Shown: positions 50,528-58,738, counted from the stretch's first letter. The stretch: DNA of 64,000 nucleotides from JAIVJM01 sp963816985 (GCA_963816985.1 CAWFMF010000004.1:496001-560000), one strand, 5' to 3'. Made by a program: numbers and translations. The notes: generated by a model from the letters alone, not told the origin.

Positions 50528-51166
50528 ATGGACGAGACGGCGGACAACCGCGACACCGCAGAGGAGGCCCAAGTCCCCGCCGCCGTTGAGCACGCCGGGC
50601 CGACCGACGCCGCGCTCGTGGCCCTCGTCCGCGAGGGCGACGACCCCGCCTTCGAAGAGCTTTTCAACCGCCACCGCCGCCGCGTCGCCTCAATCGCGGG
50701 CCGCTTCTTCCGCCAGCGCGAGCAGATCGAAGAGGTCGTGCAGGAGAGCTTTACTAAAGCCTTCTTCGCGCTCCCCGAATTTTCCAACCAGCGGGAGGCT
50801 TCCTTCGCCGCGTGGGTCGCGCGCATCGCCTTCAACGCCTGTTACGACGAGCTGCGGCGCATGAAGCGTCGTCCCGAAAGCGCCTTGAGCGAAGTCTCCG
50901 ACGAGGAGGCCGCGTGGCTCAGCGAGCAACTCACGGACGAGGCGGCGGGCTCCGACATCGAGGCCAGCGCCTCGGCGAAGGATTTGGCCGGAAAACTCCT
51001 CGCGCGCCTGAGCCCCGAAGACCGCCTCCTGCTCGTCATGCTCGACGTGGAGGGGATGTCCGTTTCGGAGATCGCCGAGTCCACGAAGTGGTCGGCCTCG
51101 AAGGTCAAAGTCCGTGCGCACCGCGCGAGAGTCTCTCTGCGGCGCGTGCTCGCAAGATTCCTGTAA
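50528..51166 (+). CDS. ECF RNA polymerase sigma factor
   Basis: 212-residue sigma factor. Region 2 (Phe-Glu-Glu-Leu-Phe-Asn-Arg-His-Arg-Arg-Arg-Val, Glu-Glu-Val-Val-Gln-Glu-Ser-Phe-Thr-Lys-Ala-Phe) and a region 4 HTH (Gly-Met-Ser-Val-Ser-Glu-Ile-Ala-Glu-Ser-Thr-Lys-Trp-Ser-Ala-Ser-Lys-Val-Lys) are clear. The stop codon TAA is part of the -35 box of the next promoter (51162-51168). Candidate master regulator of the three TGTAACC sites (inference). Stands with a membrane protein and a CpxP/CnrX-like protein, the arrangement of CnrH-type sigma systems. Confidence 0.92.
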   Translation: MDETADNRDTAEEAQVPAAVEHAGPTDAALVALVREGDDPAFEELFNRHRRRVASIAGRFFRQREQIEEVVQESFTKAFFALPEFSNQREASFAAWVARIAFNACYDELRRMKRRPESALSEVSDEEAAWLSEQLTDEAAGSDIEASASAKDLAGKLLARLSPEDRLLLVMLDVEGMSVSEIAESTKWSASKVKVRAHRARVSLRRVLARFL

Positions 51167-51188
51167 CCGAGTCCACCGGGCGCGCGTC
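51162..51188 (+). promoter_or_regulatory. Candidate ECF sigma promoter of the membrane-partner operon
   Basis: TGTAACC (51162-51168), 16 bases, CGTCTT (CGTC at 51185-51188). It overlaps the sigma-gene stop codon and precedes the ATG at 51241 by about 50 bases. Same boxes and spacing as 48698 and 49642. Confidence 0.75.
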
Positions 51189-51240
51189 TTTATTGTTGAA
51201 GACGTTGCCCTCGAAAGTTTTAGAGAGTGGGTGAAAACTT

Positions 51241-51675
51241 ATGGCAGGCACAAAGAGAGAGCGTGGGCTGAAGGACGAACGACTCGACCAACTCGGTCGA
51301 GGGCTGGTTCGCGCCTCCGCCTCGGAGGACGCGGAAGTAGAAGCGGTCGCCGCTTCGCCTTTCCTCTACGCGCGTCTGCGCACGCGGATTAACGCCGAGG
51401 CCGAGCGCCGCGAGGCGGGCGAGAGCTGGCTCGTGCTCCTCGGCGTCTTCTGGCGCTCCGCGCCCGCGATGGCTCTGGCGGCGGCCTTCGCCTTCCTCCT
51501 CTTCTGGTCGTCGAGCGCCTCGACGCTCACGCCCGGCGTCCTCAGCGACGAGGCGTTCCTCGACACCCGCGACGCGGGCTTCGAGCACGTCGTCTTCGCC
51601 GAGCGCAACCCCTTGTCCAACGACGAAGTGCTGGCGACGATTCTCAACGACGAAGACCGGGAGGCTCCGAGATGA
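51241..51675 (+). CDS. Single-pass membrane protein, possible anti-sigma factor
   Basis: 144 residues: a 60-residue cytoplasmic N-terminus with helix-rich, charged sequence, one membrane segment near 62-84, and a 55-residue periplasmic tail. This topology, and its position right after the ECF sigma gene, fit an anti-sigma factor. The His-X3-Cys-X2-Cys zinc motif of ZAS anti-sigmas is absent, so it would be a non-zinc, CnrY-like type (inference). Its stop codon overlaps the next ATG by four bases, so it is coupled to the CpxP/CnrX-like gene. Confidence 0.68.
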   Translation: MAGTKRERGLKDERLDQLGRGLVRASASEDAEVEAVAASPFLYARLRTRINAEAERREAGESWLVLLGVFWRSAPAMALAAAFAFLLFWSSSASTLTPGVLSDEAFLDTRDAGFEHVVFAERNPLSNDEVLATILNDEDREAPR

Positions 51676-52088
51676 CCCCGCGCGGTGTGACCCGACTCAA
51701 AATCTGGCTCGTCCTCCTCGGCGTCTTCGTGCTCGGCTCCTTGACGGGCGCGTTCCTCGACAGCGCATACCGCCTGAAGGCGGGCGCGGGCGAACGCAAC
51801 ACGCGCGGCGGCGGGCGCGACCGCGGAGAGAAGATGTTCGAGGGCATGAAGCGCGACCTCAACCTGAACGCGCAGCAGGAGACCGAGATTCGCGCCGTCC
51901 TCGAAGAGACGCGCGCGGGCTTCCGCTCTCTGCGCTCCGAGGTGCGCCCGCGCTACGACGCCCTGAGACAGAACTCGCGCGCGCGCATCCGGGCGCTGCT
52001 CACGCCCGAACAGCAGCAGCGCTTCGACGCCAAGACCGCCGAGATAGACGCGCGCCGCGACCGCGACGAGAAGGACGGCAGGAAGTAA
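51672..52088 (+). CDS. CpxP/CnrX-like periplasmic sensor protein
   Basis: 138 residues with an N-terminal membrane anchor (about 10-28) and a helical periplasmic domain: Leu-Asn-Leu-Asn-Ala-Gln-Gln-Glu-Thr-Glu-Ile-Arg, Leu-Arg-Ser-Glu-Val-Arg-Pro and Leu-Leu-Thr-Pro-Glu-Gln-Gln-Gln-Arg-Phe. It has the helical hairpin of the Spy/CpxP/CnrX (heavy-metal resistance sensor) group. It has no His or Cys, so it is not a CnrX-type nickel sensor by the known ligands. Likely senses misfolded envelope proteins or hydrophobic compounds with the sigma and membrane partner. Overlaps the preceding gene by four bases. Confidence 0.8.
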   Translation: MTPRGVTRLKIWLVLLGVFVLGSLTGAFLDSAYRLKAGAGERNTRGGGRDRGEKMFEGMKRDLNLNAQQETEIRAVLEETRAGFRSLRSEVRPRYDALRQNSRARIRALLTPEQQQRFDAKTAEIDARRDRDEKDGRK

Positions 52089-52100
52089 GAGCCCGTCCGC

Positions 52101-52121
52101 CGTCGAAACTTTTTTTCGACG
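52101..52121 (+). terminator. Hairpin after the CpxP/CnrX-like gene
   Basis: 8-bp stem CGTCGAAA/TTTCGACG with a short T-rich loop, 13 bases after the stop codon. Probably terminates the sigma-partner operon before the TonB receptor gene. Confidence 0.6.
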
Positions 52122-52182
52122 CGCCCGACGCCGCCCCTTAGAGAGGCGAGCCACGAGCGTGTCAGTATCCGACTTTTTTTAC

Positions 52183-52212
52183 TCGCCCCCTCGACAGAAA
52201 CTGTGGGGGCGA
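52183..52212 (+). promoter_or_regulatory. Leader hairpin before the TonB receptor
   Basis: TCGCCCCC (52183-52190) pairs with GGGGGCGA (52205-52212), 14-base loop, 27 bases before the ATG at 52239. A leader structure or terminator-like element; role unknown. Confidence 0.45.
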
Positions 52213-52238
52213 TTGCTTGAAAGCTTTGGGGGGAGAAG

Positions 52239-55200
52239 ATGCATTTATTTTTTAGCGTGTTGAAGCGGGGCGCGGGTCTCGCGCTCGTGCTGGCGCTCAC
52301 GGTCGGCGCGGCGTTCGCGCAAGGCGCGGCGGGCAGCTTGCGCGGTCAGGTCAAGGACGAGTTCGGCGGTGCGATCATCGGCGCGACCGTCACGGCGCAA
52401 GCCGCGGGCGGGGCCGAGAAGACGACGACCACCAACGACGAGGGCGCATACACCTTGAGCGGCCTCGCGCCGGGAACTTACACCGTGCGCGCGGGCTCTT
52501 CGGGCTTCGCGCGTTACGAGAACGTGGCCGTCGAAGTCGCCGCCGGTCGCGCCACGCCGCTCGAAATCGTCCTCGGCGTGACCATCGAGGCCGAGGAGGT
52601 GACGGTCGCCTCCGAGTCTCCCGTGAGCACCGAGCCGGAGAACAACACGGGCGCGCTCGTCCTGCGCGGCGCGGACATCGAGGCGCTGCCCGAAGACCCG
52701 GACGACTTGGCCGAAGCCTTGCAGGCGCTCGCGGGCCCGTCCGCCGGGCCGAACGGCGGGCAGATTTACATTGACGGCTTCACCGGAGGCCGCCTCCCGC
52801 CGCGCGAGAGCATCCGCGAGATTCGCATCAACAGCAACCCCTTCTCCGCCGAGTACGAGCGGCTCGGCTTCGGTCGCATCGAGATTCTGACGCGGCCCGG
52901 CACGGACAGGCTCCGAGGTCAAGCCTCCTTCGGCTTCAACGACGAGTCTTTGAACTCGCGCAACCCCTTCGCGCCTTCGCGCGCTTCTTACCAGTCGCGC
53001 ACCTACGGCGGCAACCTGAGCGGCCCCATCATCAAAGGCAAGGCATCCTTCTTCCTCGACTTCGACCGCCGCGAGGTTGACGACAACGACGTTATCAACG
53101 CGACGATTCTGACCCCGGACTTCGTGCCCGACCAGTTCGGCTTCACCGTCTTGACGCCGACGCGGCGCACGAGCTTCAGCCCGCGCTTCGACTACGCCAT
53201 CAACCAGAACAACACGCTCGTCGCGCGCTACACCTTCACGCACAACGAGCGTCTGAACACGGGCGCGGGCGACTTCAACCTCCTCTCGCGCGCCTTCGAC
53301 ACGTCGAACACCGAGCACACTTTCCAGTTGACCGAGACGGCGATTCTGAACGCGACGACGATCAACGAGACGCGCTTCCAGTTCATCTCGCGGCGCAGCG
53401 AGCAGGAGGGCGACAACTCCATCCCGACGGTGCGCGTGCTCGACGCCTTCACGGGCGGCGGCTCGGCGGTCGGCCTCGCCTTCAACGAAGAGAAGCGTTG
53501 GGAGCTGGCGAACAACACGACCTGGGCGCGCGGCACTCACGCCTTGAAGTTCGGCGTGCGGCTGCGCGGCATCTCCCTGCGGGACTTCTCGCCGAACAAC
53601 TTCGGCGGCACGTTCACCTTCGCGGGCGGCTTCGCCCCGCAGTTGGACGGCGACGACCAAGTCGTGCTCGGCTCTAACGGCCAGCCCGTCATCGTCCCCA
53701 TCACGAGCATCGAGCGTTACCGCCGCACCGTCCTCTTCACGCAGCAGGGCTTGACGAGCGCCGAGGTGCGCGCGCTCGGCGGCGGCGCGACGCAGTTTCA
53801 GATTGCGGGCGGCAACCCCGAAGCGACCGTCAAGCAGATGGACTTCGGCGCGTTCGCGCAGGACGACTGGCGCGTCAGGCCCAACCTGACGCTCTCTCTG
53901 GGCCTGCGCTACGAGGGGCAGACCAACATCGGCAGCGACCTCAACTTCGCGCCGCGCTTCACCTTCGCGTGGGCTCCGGGCGCTTCGAGCACGGGCGGTC
54001 GCGGCCAGCAGACGCAGCCGAAGACCATCATCCGCGGCGGCTTCGGCGTCTTCTACGACCGCGTGGGCGAGAGCCTGACGTTGCAGGCCGCGCGCTTCAA
54101 CGGGACGAACCAGCAGCAGTTCCTCGTCACCGACACGAGCATCCTCGACCTCGCGCGCTTCTCGCTCGACGGCGTGACGAACGTGCCTTCGGCGGAGACG
54201 CTCTCCGGCTTCTCTTTGCCGCAGACGACGCGGCTCGTGGCCGAAGACCTGCAAGCGCCCTACACGATGCAGACGGCGCTCGCCTTCGAGCGGCAACTGC
54301 CGCGCAACATGACCTTCTCGGCGACCTACATCGGCTCGCGCACGCTCCACGTCCTGCGCTCGCGCAACATCAACGCGCCGCTGCCCGGTACGTTCACGCC
54401 GGGCGTGCCGGGGAGCGGCGTCAGGCCCGTTCGCCGGGCTCGGCAACATCTACCAGTACGAGTCGAGCGGTCGCATCAACCAGCAGCAGTTGATACTGGT
54501 CTTCAACAGCCGTCTGAGCAGCAACCTGACGCTCTTCGCCAACTACTCGCTCGGCAAGGCCGAGGGCGACAGCGACGGCGCGAACTCGTTCCCGGCGAAC
54601 CAGTACGACCTGACCGGCGAGTTCGGTCGCTCCTCGTTCGACGTGCGCCACAGCTTCCGCTTCGGCGGGACGATCAACGCGCCGTGGGGCCTGCGCTTCA
54701 ACCCGTTCGTCATCGCCTCTTCGGGCCGCCCCTTCAACATCACGACGGGTCAGGACACGAACGGCGACTCGCTCTTCACCGAGCGGCCCGCGTTCGCCAC
54801 AGACCTTTCGAAGCCCGGCGTCGTCGTCACGCCCTACGGCGCGTTCGACCCGAACCCCGCGCCGGGGCAGGAACTCATCCCGCGCAACTACGGTCAAGGC
54901 CCGGCCTTCTTCATCGTCAACCTCGGCGTGAGCAAGACCATCGGCTTCGGCTCAAGGGGTGAAAGCGCCGCGCAGTCGCAGCGCGGCGGCGGCGGCGGTG
55001 GCGGCGGTCGTGGCGGCGGCGGTGGTGGTGGTGCTCGTGGCGGAGGCGGTCGCGGAGGCGGCGCGGTCTTCGGCGGCGGAGGCGGCGGAGGTTTCGGCGG
55101 CGGCGCGGGCGGCGGCGAGAGCCGTTACAGCCTGACGTTCTCTCTGAACGCGCAGAACCTCTTCAACAACACCAACGAGGGCGCGCCCGTCGGCAACCTC

Positions 55201-55317
55201 TCGTCCTCGCTCTTCGGCCAGTCGCTTTCGGGCGGCGGCGGCTTCGGCTTCGGCCCCGGCGGCGGAGGCTCCGCCGGCAACCGCCGCATCAATGCGCAAG
55301 TCCGCTTCAGCTTCTAA
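52239..55317 (+). pseudogene. Oar-like TonB-dependent receptor, one frame break
   Basis: Outer-membrane receptor of 1025 residues if one extra base near 54429 is removed, which restores Val-Arg-Pro-Phe-Ala-Gly-Leu-Gly-Asn-Ile-Tyr-Gln-Tyr-Glu-Ser. Signal peptide, then a carboxypeptidase-regulatory domain (Gly-Gln-Val-Lys-Asp-Glu-Phe, Tyr-Thr-Leu-Ser-Gly-Leu-Ala-Pro-Gly-Thr-Tyr), a plug domain (Ile-Arg-Ile-Asn-Ser-Asn-Pro-Phe-Ser) and a beta barrel ending in a terminal Phe. A long Gly/Arg-rich insert (about 54985-55110) lies in the barrel. TonB-energised uptake of large ligands; ligand unknown. Confidence 0.85.
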
Positions 55318-55338
55318 AGCGACTCGCCGTATCGCGCA

Positions 55339-55573
55339 CATCCCCGAAGGGGATGAAGATAATAGCCGGGGGCAAGCCGGAGTCGTAAGCCGAAGGCGAA
55401 CGACGAAGCGTCGCCCCCGGAACAGTCGAGAAAAGAGATTCGACCCTGAAGGGGTCGCAGACTCAACGTTGAATCTGCGACCCCTTCAGGGTCGGAATAC
55501 TTTCATCATCTCTTCCGGGGGCGTCGTGCTGCGCACTTGCCCCCGGCTATTATCTCTATCCCCTTCGGGGATT
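55339..55573. repeat. Nested palindromic repeat element
   Basis: About 235 bp. Outer palindromes GATCCCCGAAGGGGATG-like (from 55339) and (to 55573) are linked by long inverted arms containing ATAATAGCCGGGGGCAAG (left near 55361-55377, right near 55536-55553). A central 21-bp stem (55441-55461 with 55474-55494, GACCCTGAAGGGGTC core) has a TCAACGTTGA palindrome as loop. Many bacterial genomes have such composite REP-like elements; origin and function here are unknown. Confidence 0.85.
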
Positions 55574-55659
55574 TTCCTCTCCGCTTACGCCCTCCCTGAC
55601 GGTCGGGCTTCTGCCGTCGCGGTTTTTTACAACCTTTTTACATACCATATTCGCCCAAT

Positions 55660-55917
55660 ATGTTGATAATGTCCGGCATGAAACGTTGGGCACTGGTTCT
55701 GGCCGTCGCCGCACTCTACTTCCTGCACCAAGACATCTGGAACTGGACGGACAAACGTCTGGTCTTCGGCGTCATCCCCATCGGGCTCTTTTACCACGGC
55801 TGCTTCTCGGTCGCGGCGTCGCTTTTGATGTGGATGATGGTGAAGTTCGCGTGGCCTTCGGAGCTTGAACGCGAGGTTGAAGAGCACGAAGCCGTGCAGG
55901 AGGTGAAAACGAATTGA
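55660..55917 (+). CDS. DUF3311-type small membrane protein
   Basis: 85 residues with two membrane segments: Leu-His-Gln-Asp-Ile-Trp-Asn-Trp (conserved) between the first helix and Phe-Gly-Val-Ile-Pro-Ile-Gly-Leu-Phe-Tyr-His, then a second helix (about 48-66). It matches the DUF3311 family, which is encoded beside solute:sodium symporters. Stop overlaps the symporter start, so the pair is coupled. ATGs at 55660, 55669 and 55678 are all possible starts; the first is listed. Confidence 0.82.
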   Translation: MLIMSGMKRWALVLAVAALYFLHQDIWNWTDKRLVFGVIPIGLFYHGCFSVAASLLMWMMVKFAWPSELEREVEEHEAVQEVKTN

Positions 55918-57539
55918 TCCCCGCCATCTTCGTCTTCATCTATCTCGCCGCCGTCGTCTACATCGGCGTCTTCGCCTTCCAGAAATCGCGCGGCAGCCAC
56001 AAGGCCGAGGACTACTTCCTCGCGAACCGCTCGTTGGGGACGTTCGTCTTCCTGATGTCGCTCTTCGGGACGAACATGACGGCGGTCGCCATCCTCGGCT
56101 CGTCGGGGCACGCCTTCACCAACGGCATCGTGACTTACGGACTGATGGCGTCTTCTTCGGGCCTCGTCATCCCCCTGACCATCTTCCTCATCGGGACGCG
56201 CGTCTGGGCCTTAGGAAAAAAGTACGGCTTCATCACGCCCGTCCAGATGTTCCGCGACCGCTGGGAGTGCGGCCACATCGGGACGGTCATCTTCGCCGTG
56301 CAGGCCGTGCTCTTAGTCCCCTACATCATCATCGGCATCATGGGCGGCGGGACGACCTTGAGCGCCATCAGCGGCGGCTTCGTCCCTTACTGGCTCGGCG
56401 GCGCAGTCGTCGCGGTCGTCGTCATGAGCTACGTCTTCTTCGGCGGGATGCGCGGGACGGCGTGGGTCAACACCTTCCAGACGATTCTCTTCCTCGTCTT
56501 CGGCATCATCGCGCTCGGCGTCATCGGCTCCGGCATGGGCGGCTTCCGCGCCTCGGCGGAAGCGCTCGCCAACGCGGACGCGACGAAGTGGCTTGTGACG
56601 CGCGAGCGCTTCTCGGCGTATCAGTTTTTTAGCTACACGTTCATCCCGCTCTCGGCCATCGCCTTCCCGCACATCCTCATCTTCTGCCTCACGGCGAAGA
56701 AGATGGTGCAGTTCAAGAAGACGGTCATCTTCTACCCGCTCTGCATCCTTCTGATTTGGCTGCCGTGCGTCTTCCTCGGCGTGATGGCGAACCGCGTCGC
56801 GGACGTTCCCGCCATTCGCGCCAAGCAGGAGGCCCGCCGCGTCCTCGCCACGCAAGGCAAGGCGATGGAGCCGGAGCAGAGGGACGAGCTACGGGAGAAG
56901 GCGGCGGGCGACGACGTTATCCTGCTGCTGCTCGAACGCTACGCGCCCCTCTGGCTCGCGGGCATCTTGGGCGCAGGCATCATGGCGGCGGTGATGGCAT
57001 CGGACTCGCAGATACTCGCGCTCTCGACGATGTTCACGGAGGATGTCTTCGCCTTCTACGGGGGCAAGCGCCGCTTCGGCGAGGCGGTGCAGGTGCAGAC
57101 GGGCCGCGCCTTCGTCGTCGTCCTCACGCTCCTCGCGTATCTGGTGGCGCTGCGCGCGCCGGAGACCATCTTCGAGATTGCGATTCAGTACGCCTTCTCC
57201 GGCTTCGCCGCGCTCTCGCCCCTCATGATCGCCGCCATCTTCTGGCGCGGCAGCACGAAGTGGGGCGCACTCGCCTCGACCGTCTGGGTGGCCTGCGCCG
57301 TGTTGGCGGTCGCCTTCTTCCAGCAGACCGTCCCCGCGCCCGCGCCGGGGCCGCCCCTTGTCGTCTGGTCGCTCGGCGGCGTGGACATCCTCGCCCGCAC
57401 GCCCGCCGGAACCTCCGTCTACGGCTTCATGCCCGTCGTCCCGATGGTGCTCGTCTCCGCGCTCCTCATGGTCGTCGTCTCCCTCCTCACCTCTAAGCCC
57501 CGGCAGGAGACCATTCAAAAGTATTTCTCTAAAGCCTGA
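55914..57539 (+). CDS. Sodium:solute symporter (SSS family)
   Basis: 541-residue sodium-coupled transporter with about 13 helices. It starts at a TTG that overlaps the DUF3311 stop, and has Asp-Tyr-Phe-Leu-Ala-Asn-Arg-Ser-Leu-Gly at its N-terminus and Met-Ala-Ala-Val-Met-Ala-Ser-Asp-Ser-Gln in the middle, hallmarks of the family. Likely takes up a small organic acid or amino-acid-like solute. Paired with DUF3311, as in many genomes. Terminator at 57570 follows. Confidence 0.93.
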   Translation: MIPAIFVFIYLAAVVYIGVFAFQKSRGSHKAEDYFLANRSLGTFVFLMSLFGTNMTAVAILGSSGHAFTNGIVTYGLMASSSGLVIPLTIFLIGTRVWALGKKYGFITPVQMFRDRWECGHIGTVIFAVQAVLLVPYIIIGIMGGGTTLSAISGGFVPYWLGGAVVAVVVMSYVFFGGMRGTAWVNTFQTILFLVFGIIALGVIGSGMGGFRASAEALANADATKWLVTRERFSAYQFFSYTFIPLSAIAFPHILIFCLTAKKMVQFKKTVIFYPLCILLIWLPCVFLGVMANRVADVPAIRAKQEARRVLATQGKAMEPEQRDELREKAAGDDVILLLLERYAPLWLAGILGAGIMAAVMASDSQILALSTMFTEDVFAFYGGKRRFGEAVQVQTGRAFVVVLTLLAYLVALRAPETIFEIAIQYAFSGFAALSPLMIAAIFWRGSTKWGALASTVWVACAVLAVAFFQQTVPAPAPGPPLVVWSLGGVDILARTPAGTSVYGFMPVVPMVLVSALLMVVVSLLTSKPRQETIQKYFSKA

Positions 57540-57569
57540 ACCACGGGTTCGATATAATGCGCGGGTCAA

Positions 57570-57602
57570 GAGCAGGAAGCCGAGTGTGTCGGCTTCCTGC
57601 TC
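57570..57602 (+). terminator. Terminator after the symporter
   Basis: Perfect 14-bp stem GAGCAGGAAGCCGA/TCGGCTTCCTGCTC with a 5-base loop, 30 bases after the stop. It marks the boundary to the cassette array. Confidence 0.9.
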
Positions 57603-57614
57603 TCTAGTCGCGGA

Positions 57615-57650
57615 GTTAGGCCGAATCATGCGGCCTAACTTGCGTTAGGC
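57615..57650. other. Cluster of attC core sites at the left array edge
   Basis: GTTAGGC (57615-57621), GCCTAAC (57633-57639) and GTTAGGC (57644-57650) lie within 36 bases. The first two form a perfect 9-bp hairpin (GTTAGGCCG/CGGCCTAAC), the last two a 7-bp stem. It is either a shortened attC or a remnant attI-like boundary, since the loops lack normal L boxes. Confidence 0.7.
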
Positions 57651-57759
57651 TGCTTTTAGGAGGCTTGGTCGTTGAGCTATTCTATCCAGAATTCGAGACA
57701 CGGCTCTCTGATTGGGTCAACAATCACTTGGTTCCTATCATTTCCAATTTGGAGGTAAC

Positions 57760-58206
57760 ATGACAGAAGATTCCAGCGCCCCCCTAGCTCCGTTGAATCT
57801 CTTTTTTTCAGTGCGGTTTGACGAAGACACCTCTGCCACTTTCCAAGAAGTAGAAGTATTAAATAGCGATCTTCAGCGCATCGAATATCGGCATGGCGAC
57901 AGCCCCAGCTTCTATCCAATCAAAATGCCTGGCTTGGGAAGAGTTGGCCATTTAGTCTTGCGCAAAGGCATCTTGAGCAACGCTACCAAGTTGTGGGACT
58001 GGTACAAAGAGACCACGCTGAAGAAAATCAAGGCTGACCATATAACTGTTCATTTGATGAACGAGGAGGGAGCAAGAATGATGACCTGGACACTCACCCG
58101 AGTTTGGCCGACGAAGGTTAGTGATCCAGAGGAATTACTGGATGGAGAAGCCAGTGTCGAAGCGATGGAAGTTACGTTTGAACGGCTGATTGTGGATGTG
58201 CCGTAG
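57760..58206 (+). CDS. Contractile tail/injection tube protein, gp19-like (cassette 1)
   Basis: 148-residue protein, start ATG 57760 after GGAGG. The sequence Leu-Phe-Phe-Ser-Val-Arg-Phe-Asp, Phe-Gln-Glu-Val-Glu-Val, Glu-Tyr-Arg-His-Gly, Tyr-Pro-Ile-Lys-Met-Pro-Gly-Leu-Gly-Arg-Val-Gly-His-Leu-Val-Leu-Arg-Lys-Gly, Leu-Trp-Asp-Trp-Tyr and Val-Trp-Pro-Thr-Lys-Val follows the T4 gp19/Afp1/Pvc1 tube-protein family that polymerises into hexameric rings of contractile tails. No sheath, baseplate or other tail gene is near. Being encoded as a single gene in an attC cassette is unusual. Codon use differs from neighbours (A- and T-ending codons). Confidence 0.83.
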   Translation: MTEDSSAPLAPLNLFFSVRFDEDTSATFQEVEVLNSDLQRIEYRHGDSPSFYPIKMPGLGRVGHLVLRKGILSNATKLWDWYKETTLKKIKADHITVHLMNEEGARMMTWTLTRVWPTKVSDPEELLDGEASVEAMEVTFERLIVDVP

Positions 58207-58241
58207 GAAAGCCGAAGAGAAGGGCAAGCCACAACGAAGCA

Positions 58242-58344
58242 GCCTAACAACTCATTCAACCGGAGCGCGAATAGCATTGCTTTCATGCGCTAGACTTGGC
58301 GCTATCGGCGTTGTGTGCGCGCCCGGTTAATTCGGGCGTTAGGC
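58242..58344. other. Complete attC site
   Basis: 103 bp. R'' GCCTAAC (58242-58248), 9-nt spacer, L'' AACCGG (58258-58263), then loop sequence, L' CCGGTT (58323-58328), 9-nt spacer, R' GTTAGGC (58338-58344). Both spacers are nine bases and unpaired, as in classical attC sites that fold as single strands for integrase. Confidence 0.9.
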
Positions 58345-58368
58345 GCATCAATCGTCCCTGCCCGACAG

Positions 58369-58701
58369 TTAATGCAGACCGCTCTTTCCTCTTTCAAGAG
58401 CCGCGTTGATAAGATGAAGCGGCTCATCTTGGGGCTTCAAATGGCCCTCTAATGAAAGCACGTACAGTTTGACCGCAGCTTTGTGAGCACTGGTGTGAAG
58501 GTAGATTGACTCAATGCCATTGAGTAGCATTTTGCTCGCCCGCATCGCCCCTTCCGGCCCGCTGTCGATTGCTCTCTTAATCATGAACAGAAGACGAGCT
58601 AGACATTCGATTGCTGCCTCATCTTGACACAAAGTAGGCTCAAGAATTGCAGCCCAATCCTCTTCATCTGCAAGTGTGATTACAGGTTGATGTCCCGTCA
58701 T
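58369..58701 (-). CDS. Unknown helical protein (cassette 2, minus strand)
   Basis: 110 residues, mostly helical: Ala-Ile-Glu-Cys-Leu-Ala-Arg-Leu-Leu-Phe-Met-Ile-Lys-Arg, Met-Leu-Leu-Asn-Gly-Ile-Glu-Ser-Ile-Tyr. No family recognised. It is divergent from the HTH gene and shares the palindromic control region with it. Its orientation, opposite to cassette convention, suggests it is expressed from its own promoter. Could be a toxin partner of the HTH regulator, unproven. Confidence 0.65.
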   Translation of the reverse strand: MTGHQPVITLADEEDWAAILEPTLCQDEAAIECLARLLFMIKRAIDSGPEGAMRASKMLLNGIESIYLHTSAHKAAVKLYVLSLEGHLKPQDEPLHLINAALERGKSGLH

Positions 58702-58714
58702 CGATTAATACACT

Positions 58715-58738
58715 CATGCGAATATCGCATGCGCATGC
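58715..58738. promoter_or_regulatory. Divergent operator palindromes (cassette 2)
   Basis: CATGCGA (58715-58721) and TCGCATG (58725-58731) form a perfect dyad around ATA; it overlaps a second palindrome GCATGCGCATGC (58727-58738). The sites sit 14 bases upstream of the minus gene's start and 47 before the HTH start, consistent with binding by the HTH protein. Confidence 0.6.
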
